Assembly: GCA_049890035.1 (NCBI GenBank)
Contig: JBMHCG010000029.1
Location: 62,001-126,000, forward strand
Direction of reading: 5' to 3'
Length of the DNA stretch: 64,000 nt
Source: UBA11891 sp049890035
GTDB taxonomy: Bacteria; Bacteroidota; Bacteroidia; Flavobacteriales; Flavobacteriaceae
Below, in pieces: positions 54,253-62,229 of the stretch (position 1 is its first letter; each line of letters begins with the position of its first letter). The notes beneath the pieces are model-generated. The model did no database searches and had not been told where the DNA came from. It was given only the letters and a program-made list of their open reading frames with translations. The position numbers and the translations under genes were made by a program.

Positions 54253-56379
54253 ATGCAAACAGAACATTACGCCCTTCAATTTGGTGCCCAAGTATTCAAT
54301 GAAACAGTACTACGGCAGTATCTAAATAAAGAAGCCTTTTCAGAGATTACACAAGCCGTCTTAAAAGGTACTACAATAGATCGTGTTTTAGCAGATCAAA
54401 TTGCTGCAGCCATGAAAACATGGGCACTTTCCAAAGGTGCTACGCATTACACCCACTGGTTCCAACCCCTTACAGGAGCCACAGCTGAAAAACACGATGC
54501 TTTTTTTGATCGAGCGGATACCGGTGAGCCCATAGTGAAGTTTGATGGAGATCAGTTGGTGCAACAAGAGCCTGATGCGTCAAGTTTTCCTAGTGGTGGT
54601 ATCCGCAATACCTTCGAAGCCAGAGGGTATACCGCATGGGATCCTTCTTCTCCTGCATTTGTTTATGGTACTACTTTATGCATACCAACCATTTTTGTTT
54701 CCTATACAGGAGAAGCCCTGGATTACAAAACTCCTCTATTAAAATCACTGCATGCTCTGGATAAAGCGGCTACGGCTGTCTGTCGTTATTTTGATAAAAA
54801 TACAAGCCGTGTAGTTGCTACATTGGGGTGGGAACAAGAATACTTTCTAATCGATAAAAAAAGAGCTGCATCGCGCCCTGATTTGATTTTAACTGGAAGA
54901 ACTCTAATGGGGCATGAATCATCCAAAGGGCAGCAGCTTGATGATCACTATTTTGGCTCCATTCCCAATCGCGTTTTGTTATTTATGCAGGAACTCGAAC
55001 AACAATGTTGGTTGTTGGGAATTCCTGTCAAAACACGCCACAATGAAGTGGCTCCCAGTCAATTTGAATTGGCACCCATTTTTGAAGAAGTCAACCTAGC
55101 CGTTGATCATAATTCATTGTTGATGGATATTATGAATCGCATTGCCGATAAACACAATTTTATTGTGTTACTGCATGAAAAGCCTTTTGCAGGGATCAAT
55201 GGTTCAGGTAAACATAACAATTGGTCGTTGGCAACCAATGCTGGGGTCAATCTTCTAAGTCCTGGAAAAACCCCTATGTCAAACTTACAGTTTTTGACTT
55301 TTTTCATCAATACAATAGCTGCCGTATTGGAACATGAGGCATTGTTACGAGCTGCTATAGCCAGTGCAGGAAACGATCATCGTTTGGGAGCCAATGAAGC
55401 ACCTCCTGCCATTATATCGGTCTTCATTGGGGAACAACTGTCAAAAGTCTTGGAGGATTTAGAAAATGTTTCGAAAGGGAAGCTGTCGCCTCAAGAAAAG
55501 ACCGATTTGAAACTCAATGTCATTGGTAAAATTCCAGAAATTTTACTGGATAATACGGACCGAAATCGAACTTCTCCCTTCGCTTTTACCGGCAACAAAT
55601 TTGAATTCCGAGCGGTTGGGTCCAATGCCAATTGCGCCAAGCCAATGACCGTTCTTAATGCTATGGTAGCGGAACGTCTACAGCTATTTAAAAAAGAAAC
55701 AGATGCTTTGATTGATAACAAAGGCATGAAAAAAGACGATGCTATTTTCAACGTTTTACGGGATCAAATCAAAGGAATTAAAAATATTTTATTTGAGGGG
55801 GACGGGTACTCAAAAGAGTGGGAAAAACAATCAAAAAAACGGGGGCTCAGCCACAATCGAACCACGCCAGAAGCCTTACCAGCTTATATCAGTGCCAAGA
55901 GCATAAAACTTTTTGAATCTCTTAATATTCTGTCCCAACGAGAGCTTGAAGCGCGTTTTTATGTCGATTTGGAAGAATATGTGTTAAAAGTTCAAATTGA
56001 AGCCCGTACGCTTGGTGACATTGCTCGAAATCATATCATACCGACAGGAATCCGATACCAAAACATATTGATTGAAAATGTTCGCGGATTGAAAGAAATC
56101 TATGGTGATCGTTATATTGAATTTGCCAAAGAGCAAATGACGATCATTGAGCGCATATCCCTTCATGTGGCAGCCATCAATTCAGGAGTCAATGCAATGA
56201 TCGAAACCCGAAAAAAGGCCAATAAGGAAGATCGTATTCATGAAAAAGCGTTGGCCTACTGCCATGAGGTGTTTCCGTATTTCCAAGAAATCAGGTACCA
56301 GTGCGATAAATTGGAGCTTATCGTTGACGCCACCCTGTGGCCGCTGGCCAAATACCGTCAATTACTGTTTATGCATTAG
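54253..56379 (+). CDS. glnN: Glutamine synthetase type III
   Basis: A 708-residue GSIII, the form typical of Bacteroidota and cyanobacteria, forming a double-ring dodecamer. Motifs are THYTHWFQPLTGATAEKHD, the catalytic TLGWEQEYFLIDKKR, RHNEVAPSQFELAPIFE, GINGSGKHNNWSLATN and NRTSPFAFTGNKFEFRAVGS. The C-terminal extension (about 560-708) is helical and family-specific. Together with glnII it gives the cell two unrelated-size glutamine synthetases side by side, possibly used under different nitrogen supply. Confidence 0.95.
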   Translation: MQTEHYALQFGAQVFNETVLRQYLNKEAFSEITQAVLKGTTIDRVLADQIAAAMKTWALSKGATHYTHWFQPLTGATAEKHDAFFDRADTGEPIVKFDGDQLVQQEPDASSFPSGGIRNTFEARGYTAWDPSSPAFVYGTTLCIPTIFVSYTGEALDYKTPLLKSLHALDKAATAVCRYFDKNTSRVVATLGWEQEYFLIDKKRAASRPDLILTGRTLMGHESSKGQQLDDHYFGSIPNRVLLFMQELEQQCWLLGIPVKTRHNEVAPSQFELAPIFEEVNLAVDHNSLLMDIMNRIADKHNFIVLLHEKPFAGINGSGKHNNWSLATNAGVNLLSPGKTPMSNLQFLTFFINTIAAVLEHEALLRAAIASAGNDHRLGANEAPPAIISVFIGEQLSKVLEDLENVSKGKLSPQEKTDLKLNVIGKIPEILLDNTDRNRTSPFAFTGNKFEFRAVGSNANCAKPMTVLNAMVAERLQLFKKETDALIDNKGMKKDDAIFNVLRDQIKGIKNILFEGDGYSKEWEKQSKKRGLSHNRTTPEALPAYISAKSIKLFESLNILSQRELEARFYVDLEEYVLKVQIEARTLGDIARNHIIPTGIRYQNILIENVRGLKEIYGDRYIEFAKEQMTIIERISLHVAAINSGVNAMIETRKKANKEDRIHEKALAYCHEVFPYFQEIRYQCDKLELIVDATLWPLAKYRQLLFMH

Positions 56380-56425
56380 TTAAAAAAGTCTCTTTCCTTT
56401 TCCTTTTCCTTACTGGAGGATACTG

Positions 56426-56433
56426 TATTTTTG
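56426..56433 (+). promoter_or_regulatory. -7 element before purM
   Basis: TATTTTTG, matching TAnnTTTG, 14 bases before the ATG at 56448; no clear -33 TTG. It supports the 56448 start over the upstream in-frame ATG at 56337. Confidence 0.45.
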
Positions 56434-56447
56434 TGCAAAACCTTTTT

Positions 56448-57623
56448 ATGGAGTCCAGTCATCGATATGCTCAGAGAGGCGTTTCTGCTCAAAAAGAAGA
56501 AGTCCACAAAGCCATCGCCAACGTGGATAAGGGATTGTATCCCAAAGCATTTTGTAAAATCATTGCTGACACCCTGACAGGAAGTCCTGAACATGCATTG
56601 GTGATGCATGCTGACGGCGCTGGAACCAAATCCTCTTTAGCCTATTTGTACTGGAAAGAAACGGGGGATTTGTCGGTTTGGAAAGGAATCGCTCAAGATG
56701 CTTTGGTGATGAATCTCGATGACTTACTCTGCGTAGGCGTAACCCAAGACATTCTTCTTTCATCTACTATAGGTAGGAATAAATTGCGGATCCCAGGGGA
56801 AGTTATTGCTGCTATTATCAATGGCACAGAGGAACTGATTGCGGACTTAAGAGAATACGGTATCCACATCACGAGTACTGGAGGAGAAACAGCCGATGTT
56901 GGAGACTTAGTGCAAACCATCATTGTCGATTCTACAGTTACAGCACGTTTGCCAAGAAAAAATGTAATTGACAATGCCCGAATTCAGCCTGGCGATGTTA
57001 TCGTTGGACTCTCCAGTTGTGGACAAGCTACCTATGAAAGCCATTACAATGCAGGGATGGGTAGTAATGGATTGACTTCTGCAAGGCATGATGTTTTTGC
57101 GAATTATTTAGCGCAGAAGTATCCTGAAAGTTTTGACGCTACGGTTCCGGAAAGTTTGATTTATTCAGGGAGTAAAAAATTAACAGAACCCTTTGAAGGT
57201 CTTGATCGAACAGTTGGCCAAATGGTTCTTTCCCCCACGCGGACTTACGCACCCATAATAAAAAAAATTTTTGATGACATACCACGCTCTGCGATCCATG
57301 GAATGGTACATTGTAGTGGGGGAGCCCAAACGAAAGTCCTTCACTTTGTGGATCAACACCATATCATTAAGGACAATCTATTGCCTATCCCGCCCTTGTT
57401 TGAATTGATTCAAAAAGAATCTCAAACATCAGGTCAAGAAATGTATCAAGTTTTTAATATGGGGCATCGAATGGAATTATACGTAGCCCCCCATGTCGCC
57501 AAACAAATCATCGCTATTTCTGAGGCTTTTCAAGTCCCCGCTCAAATTATTGGAAAAGTGGAAGCCGCCGAAACAAAGAAACTGACTATTGATTCTGAGT
57601 GGGGGGTATTCTCATATCCCTAA
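56448..57623 (+). CDS. purM: Phosphoribosylformylglycinamidine cyclo-ligase (AIR synthase), Bacteroidota type
   Basis: Purine biosynthesis: ATP-dependent ring closure to aminoimidazole ribotide. It has 391 residues from the ATG at 56448; the upstream in-frame ATG lies inside glnN. Recognised by the AIR-synthase pattern VMHADGAGTKSSLAYLYWKETG, AQDALVMNLDDLLCVG, STGGETADVGDLVQTIIVDST and HGMVHCSGGAQTK. It is longer and more divergent than E. coli PurM, as usual in this phylum. I recall purM, prfA and pyrF as frequent neighbours in flavobacteria; here a four-gene block lies between purM and prfA. Confidence 0.88.
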   Translation: MESSHRYAQRGVSAQKEEVHKAIANVDKGLYPKAFCKIIADTLTGSPEHALVMHADGAGTKSSLAYLYWKETGDLSVWKGIAQDALVMNLDDLLCVGVTQDILLSSTIGRNKLRIPGEVIAAIINGTEELIADLREYGIHITSTGGETADVGDLVQTIIVDSTVTARLPRKNVIDNARIQPGDVIVGLSSCGQATYESHYNAGMGSNGLTSARHDVFANYLAQKYPESFDATVPESLIYSGSKKLTEPFEGLDRTVGQMVLSPTRTYAPIIKKIFDDIPRSAIHGMVHCSGGAQTKVLHFVDQHHIIKDNLLPIPPLFELIQKESQTSGQEMYQVFNMGHRMELYVAPHVAKQIIAISEAFQVPAQIIGKVEAAETKKLTIDSEWGVFSYP

Positions 57624-57725
57624 CATTCCATTTTATTTTTTTGGGTGCTCAATCTTTTTTATGCAATTTTGATCTAGCAAACAGATTGTATTCTCGTTTG
57701 TTACAAATTGCGAAAAAGAAAAAAA

Positions 57726-58610
57726 ATGAAGAATATTACAAAGACGCTTTTAGAAGCGTTGCTATTACTTTTTGTCCTTCACGGATGTGCTCCGGAAGAG
57801 ACGCCCCTTCCAGAAGAACCACAAGTTGAAATTGTTCCCGAACCCGAAACGGTTGTAGCCGTTGAAAATACCGAATCAACGGCAACCAACACAGAAGCAA
57901 CCGCCATTACCGATTCCAGTGTATCCAATACCGAAAACAGTAGCTCGGATACCAGCAACACGGAGGCAAGTGCAGGCAGTTCTGATACCGCTACGCAAAC
58001 AGCGGAAAGTTCTATTGATCCTAATTCAAGTAATGCGACTGAAACGACGGTTGATTTGAACGTGGAAAGCAGTACGGATACGGAAACTATAGAAACCACA
58101 GAAACCTCTGATGCTGATTCTGCTTCAAACGAAACTACTGTTTCAGAAAATGAAGGAAGTAGTTCGGATGCTACAGATACACCCTTAGAAACAGATGCTG
58201 CGACCCCAGTGCAAGGAGAAGGGCCTAGAGTATGGAATGCTGCGACAACTACTTTTAGTAAAGCCAATGGTGCCGATCCAACGGATGCATCCAATCAAGA
58301 CAGATTAACCCCCAATGTGTGGATCACTCGCGGCAATGGCGGCGGTCAGATTTTTAACGCTGCAGTCAGTAGCAGTGCCGACAAAACGGAAAGTCCTTAT
58401 GGAACCGAATGGGCGGTGGGTACTTTGGATCAGAAAGACAATTTGACGTACCAAAATTTCCGCGCAGCTGTCAACAACAAACCAAAAAATGTAGTAGGTA
58501 CCGATTTGGTGTTGCATCTTATTGAAGATGATATCTATTTGAGTATCCGATTCACTTCCTGGTCCAGTGGGCAAGGAGGCGGATTTTCCTATGAGAGGAG
58601 TACACCCTAA
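57726..58610 (+). CDS. Surface-type lipoprotein: Ser/Thr/Glu-rich linker plus one copy of an unnamed C-terminal domain
   Basis: A 294-residue protein from the ATG at 57726. Lipoprotein signal ends FVLHGC with Cys21, followed by APEE. Residues about 25-165 are a low-complexity linker of Ser, Thr, Glu, Asp and Asn. The last ~125 residues form a compact domain: TFSKANGADP, NQDRLTPNVWITRGNGGGQIF, SPYGTEWAVGTLD, DLVLHLIEDDIYLSIRFTSW and the end GGGFSYERSTP. Two more copies occur in the next gene. I do not recognise a named family. The aromatic/Gly-rich finish suggests a beta-sandwich displayed at the end of a flexible stalk. Confidence 0.82.
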   Translation: MKNITKTLLEALLLLFVLHGCAPEETPLPEEPQVEIVPEPETVVAVENTESTATNTEATAITDSSVSNTENSSSDTSNTEASAGSSDTATQTAESSIDPNSSNATETTVDLNVESSTDTETIETTETSDADSASNETTVSENEGSSSDATDTPLETDAATPVQGEGPRVWNAATTTFSKANGADPTDASNQDRLTPNVWITRGNGGGQIFNAAVSSSADKTESPYGTEWAVGTLDQKDNLTYQNFRAAVNNKPKNVVGTDLVLHLIEDDIYLSIRFTSWSSGQGGGFSYERSTP

Positions 58611-58775
58611 GAAACAGTGTGCTTCCAAACGATTTTTGGAATGTAATGATTGTTTTTCAATGTTGATCAGGCCTGTTACCTAGTTGTTACAGCGAATCAG
58701 TTTTTGTATTTTGGTGCTTTTGAGCGGTTTAAATCATTTATAATGATTACTTTGCTAATTCCTAAATCTTTTGCC

Positions 58776-59963
58776 ATGAAATCAACATTAGTCTTTTACT
58801 ATGCGGGCCTGCTGATCGTGCTTTTTATTCTCAGCGAATGCGCTAAGGAGGATAATGCAGACAATATACAAACAGGACAAAATACCTTTTCAGAGAAGGC
58901 CATCCTATGGGACGGACCCCTGCTTCGATTTACAAAATCGAATGGTGCCGACCCCAGCTTGGCAGCCAATCAAGATCGTATATCCGATAGGGTATGGCTA
59001 ACACGAGGGAATGATGGCAAACAGATTTTTAATATACAAGCAAATAAAAGTGCCAACAAGCAAACCAGTCCAGAAGGAACCCTATGGGCCTTGGGGAGCT
59101 TAAACGATGTAGCATCGCTTGAATTTTATAATTTTCGTTCCCTGGGTGATGGCAAACCCAAAAGTCTCATCAATAAAAATTTAGTACTTCATTTAACCAC
59201 AGAAGACATCTATCTAAGTGTAAAATTCACCTCTTGGTCTCAAGACAAAAAAGGCGGGTTTGCCTATGAACGAAGCACCAATCCACAAGCTACAGCAATA
59301 ACAACCGGACAAAACACGGATGCTCCCATCACATCTGATACCAGCTCTCCAACCACAGATACAACATCCAATACGGATACAGTTTCCGGAAACGATAGCA
59401 ATGCTAGTGATAGTGCTAATACCAGTGATAGTGACAGCGATGACGATAATGATAATGATGACGATGATAATGATGACGATGATAATGATGATGACGATAA
59501 TGATGATGACGATAATGATGATGACGATAATACCACAACAGGAGATTCGTCAACGAGCAATCCATTTGATACCAGTGCTATTTTATGGCAGGGCAATACG
59601 CTTAGCTTTACCAAAGCAGATGGAGCAGATCCCAATCAAACAGCCAATCAAGATCGGATAACAGACAAAGTTTGGATTACACGCGCCAATGACGGGCAGC
59701 AAATTTATAATGCAGCTGTTTCCTCCTCGGCATTGAAATCCGACAGCCCCATTGGAACGGAATGGGCCGTTGGTTCTTTGGATCAAGTTGCTGATTTAGG
59801 TTTTCAGAATTTTAGAGATGCCTGTAATGGGAAACCCAAAAATATGGTTGGCGTTCCTATGGTTTTGCATTTGATTGAAGACAACATTTATTTAAACATC
59901 AAGCTCACCAGTTGGTCAAATAATAAAAGCGGTGGATTTGCCTATGAGCGTAGTACCCTTTAA
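58776..59963 (+). CDS. Surface-type lipoprotein: two copies of the unnamed domain joined by a poly-Asp linker
   Basis: A 395-residue protein from the ATG at 58776, where a lipoprotein signal begins (ending LFILSEC, Cys22, then AKED). Copy 1 spans about 43-168 (ILWDGPLLRFTKSNGADP to GGFAYERST). A Thr/Ser/Asp linker with a run of DDDDN units (about 222-252) follows, then copy 2 at about 268-395 (ILWQGNTLSFTKADGADP to GGFAYERSTL, the C-terminus). Copy 2 is nearer than copy 1 to the domain in the preceding gene (NAAVSSSA, GTEWAVG, LHLIED). The poly-Asp stretch could bind calcium. It follows the related gene by 165 bases. Confidence 0.82.
   Translation: MKSTLVFYYAGLLIVLFILSECAKEDNADNIQTGQNTFSEKAILWDGPLLRFTKSNGADPSLAANQDRISDRVWLTRGNDGKQIFNIQANKSANKQTSPEGTLWALGSLNDVASLEFYNFRSLGDGKPKSLINKNLVLHLTTEDIYLSVKFTSWSQDKKGGFAYERSTNPQATAITTGQNTDAPITSDTSSPTTDTTSNTDTVSGNDSNASDSANTSDSDSDDDNDNDDDDNDDDDNDDDDNDDDDNDDDDNTTTGDSSTSNPFDTSAILWQGNTLSFTKADGADPNQTANQDRITDKVWITRANDGQQIYNAAVSSSALKSDSPIGTEWAVGSLDQVADLGFQNFRDACNGKPKNMVGVPMVLHLIEDNIYLNIKLTSWSNNKSGGFAYERSTL
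59439..59531 (+). repeat. In-frame tandem repeat encoding DDDDN
   Basis: Five 15-base units at 59457-59531, each reading Asp-Asp-Asp-Asp-Asn, preceded by a partial D-D-D-N-D-N at 59439-59456. Units 1-2 read GATGACGATGATAAT and units 3-5 GATGATGACGATAAT, so the array grew by duplication of two variants. Because the unit is a multiple of three, copy-number change would alter linker length without breaking the frame. Confidence 0.95.
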
Positions 59964-59973
59964 TTTTATAGCT

Positions 59974-60570
59974 ATGAAAAAAATTGCGTTGCTCTTTTTT
60001 ATAATGACTTATTCCCTTCAAGGCCAGGAGGCAGAAGATTTGTTTGCAGAAATGGAATCTTTAGAAACCATTGAGCAGCGTTTACTTCCTGACCGAATGT
60101 TATTTACTCAACGCTTGTTATGGGGAGAGAAGGGGCTGATGCGCTCTTTTAATCGATTTGAATTGACTGTTGAAAAACGAGAGCGGGAGCTCAAGCTTCG
60201 CAGAAAAGTATTAGTAGCCCATCAGTTGTTGGGTTATGTTACGCTGGCAGGGATGGTAGCACAGGGAGTTTTGGGGACCCAGTTGTACAATCGAAAGTAC
60301 AATTTGTATGAAACGCATAAAATCTTGGGGAACCTTACGTCTGCCACTTATTTTACTACAGCAGCTCTTTCCCTTTTTGCACCACCACCTCTGATAGCTG
60401 AAAAAAAAGGACTTTCCTCTACGCGAGCCCACAAATGGTTAGCGACTATTCATTTTTCAGCAATGGTAGCTACCAATGTATTAGCAGATGAAAGAAAAAA
60501 ATGGCATCGTGCTGCAGCCTATACCGCATTTGGTAGTTATGCTACTGCCATGATTGTTTTAACTTTTTAA
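59974..60570 (+). CDS. Exported/membrane protein resembling a b561-type four-helix haem protein
   Basis: A 198-residue protein from the ATG at 59974; the frame's earlier ATG at 59932 lies inside the preceding gene. Signal-like N-terminus (about 1-18), a charged segment, then four hydrophobic helices with regularly placed His residues: 83 (AHQLLGY), 115 (THKILGN), 153 and 160 (AHKWLATIHFSAM) and 178 (KWHRAAAY). This resembles the haem-ligand layout of cytochrome b561-like domains. It starts ten bases after the poly-Asp lipoprotein and overlaps the yceI-like gene by one base (TAATG). Electron transfer in the membrane is inferred. Confidence 0.7.
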   Translation: MKKIALLFFIMTYSLQGQEAEDLFAEMESLETIEQRLLPDRMLFTQRLLWGEKGLMRSFNRFELTVEKRERELKLRRKVLVAHQLLGYVTLAGMVAQGVLGTQLYNRKYNLYETHKILGNLTSATYFTTAALSLFAPPPLIAEKKGLSSTRAHKWLATIHFSAMVATNVLADERKKWHRAAAYTAFGSYATAMIVLTF

Positions 60571-61112
60571 TGATGAAAAAATTTTTTTTACTTGCCTTCA
60601 CTGTATTGGGATCGGTCTCACTAGAAGCACAGAAATTTCAACTTGATGTTGCTACCTCCCAATTGACTTACAAGGCAAAACACATGGCACATGCCTGGGA
60701 AGGAAGCAATCAAAATTTACAAGGCCTCGCCGTGGTTGATAGCTCGGGCTTGCAAAAGATAGCAATCAAAGGTGCCGTTCGTGATTTTGATAGTAACAAC
60801 GCCAACCGTGACAGTCATGCCCTGGAAGTTTTAGAAGCCTTACAATTTCCCGAAGTTCGTTTTTTTTCAGGCAATATAGAGGCTGCCTCTTCTGCTGAAG
60901 TAATACTCAACGGATCGTTGGTCTTTCATGGGATTACATTACCCAAACAAATCAAAGCCAATTATATCAAAACTGAGGAGGGTTTTCAACTTATGGGAAC
61001 CTTTGATTTTCAAGCCACTGATTTTAGTGTCGATTTACCCTCTTTTTTATTGATTAAAATCAACGATACCATTCAAATTGAATTTGATTTATACTTTCGA
61101 AGCGGTTCTTAA
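60570..61112 (+). CDS. YceI-family periplasmic lipid-binding protein
   Basis: A 180-residue YceI-like lipocalin-fold protein. Signal peptide about 1-20 (ending LEAQ), then DVATSQLTYKAKHMAHAWEGSN, FDSNNANRDSHALEVLEALQFPEVRFFS, LNGSLVFHGITLPKQI and FDFQATDFSVDLPSFLLIKINDTIQIEF. Family members bind isoprenoids such as polyprenyl chains or quinones. It is translationally coupled to the b561-like gene, so quinone- or isoprenoid-linked redox chemistry is a reasonable guess. An ATG at 60573 is an alternative start. Confidence 0.88.
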   Translation: MMKKFFLLAFTVLGSVSLEAQKFQLDVATSQLTYKAKHMAHAWEGSNQNLQGLAVVDSSGLQKIAIKGAVRDFDSNNANRDSHALEVLEALQFPEVRFFSGNIEAASSAEVILNGSLVFHGITLPKQIKANYIKTEEGFQLMGTFDFQATDFSVDLPSFLLIKINDTIQIEFDLYFRSGS

Positions 61113-61152
61113 TCGGGTTGCTAAAGCCTAGATTTACTTGTATTTTAGCGGC

Positions 61153-62229
61153 ATGCTAGAAAAACTTCAAATCATTCAACAGCGTTTTGATGAGGTCTCT
61201 GATTTAATCATTCAACCGGATATAATTGCTGACCAAAAGCGTTACATTCAACTCAACAAAGAATACAAAGACTTAAAAACCCTTACGGAACGTGCTGATT
61301 TGTACAAAACACTTTGGGCCAATCAAGAAGAAGCCGAAGCGATTATCAAAGATGGAAGTGATCCTGAGATGATCGAAATGGCAAAACTTCAACTGGAAGA
61401 GGCCAAGGCCGAAATACCTAAGTTGGAGGAAGAAATAAAGTTTCTTTTGATTCCAAAAGATCCTGAAGACAGTAAAAACGTTGTGGTCGAAATACGCGCA
61501 GGGACAGGAGGTGACGAAGCCAGTATTTTTGCAGGGGATTTGTACAGAATGTATACAAAATATTGTCAGGACCAAGGGTGGAATACTCATTTTGTTGATT
61601 CAAATGAAGGAACTTCAGGAGGTTTTAAAGAGATCATTTTCGAAGTAGCTGGAGAGGATGTGTATGGGACACTTAAATTTGAATCGGGTGTGCACCGCGT
61701 ACAGCGTGTGCCTCAGACTGAAACACAAGGTCGTGTTCATACCTCTGCAGCCACCGTCATGGTACTTCCAGAGGCAGAGGAATTTGATGTTGAAGTAGAT
61801 ATGAATGAGGTGCGAATCGATTATTTCTGTTCCTCAGGCCCGGGAGGCCAGTCTGTCAATACCACTTATTCAGCCGTTCGTTTGACCCACGAACCTACTG
61901 GAATTGTGGCCCAGTGCCAAGACCAAAAATCGCAGCACAAAAACAAAGAGAAAGCCCTCAAAGTTTTGCGGACAAGACTGTATGAAATGGAATTGCAAAA
62001 AAAGCAGCAAGCCGATGCAGAAAAAAGAAACTCCCTGGTGTCTTCTGGGGATCGTTCAGCAAAAATACGAACCTATAATTATCCGCAAGGGAGGGTCACA
62101 GATCATAGAATTGGATTAACTTTATACGACTTGCAAAACATCATCAATGGAGATATTCAGAAACTTATTGATGAATTGCAATTATATCAGAATACAGAGA
62201 AATTAAAAGAATCGGGAGATTTGTTATGA
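61153..62229 (+). CDS. prfA: Peptide chain release factor 1
   Basis: Terminates translation at UAA and UAG. It has 358 residues from the ATG at 61153; the upstream in-frame TTG at 61138 is rejected as a start. The N-terminal helical domain is followed by EIRAGTGGDEASIFAGDLYRMY, HRVQRVPQTETQGRVHTSAATV and the catalytic GPGGQSVNTTYSAVRLTH with Gly231-Gly232-Gln233. The basic DQKSQHKNKEKA region follows. It overlaps pyrF by four bases. Confidence 0.97.
   Translation: MLEKLQIIQQRFDEVSDLIIQPDIIADQKRYIQLNKEYKDLKTLTERADLYKTLWANQEEAEAIIKDGSDPEMIEMAKLQLEEAKAEIPKLEEEIKFLLIPKDPEDSKNVVVEIRAGTGGDEASIFAGDLYRMYTKYCQDQGWNTHFVDSNEGTSGGFKEIIFEVAGEDVYGTLKFESGVHRVQRVPQTETQGRVHTSAATVMVLPEAEEFDVEVDMNEVRIDYFCSSGPGGQSVNTTYSAVRLTHEPTGIVAQCQDQKSQHKNKEKALKVLRTRLYEMELQKKQQADAEKRNSLVSSGDRSAKIRTYNYPQGRVTDHRIGLTLYDLQNIINGDIQKLIDELQLYQNTEKLKESGDLL

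Noticed and set aside
57779..58294. Minus-strand Val/Ser-rich frame of 171 codons opposite the first stalked lipoprotein.
   Set aside because: Antisense shadow of a low-complexity Ser/Thr/Glu linker; the plus strand has the signal peptide and the repeated domain.
59264..59635. Minus-strand Ser/Leu-rich frame opposite the poly-Asp linker.
   Set aside because: It is the mirror of the GAT/GAC repeat (ATC/GTC) and only reflects the low-complexity coding strand.
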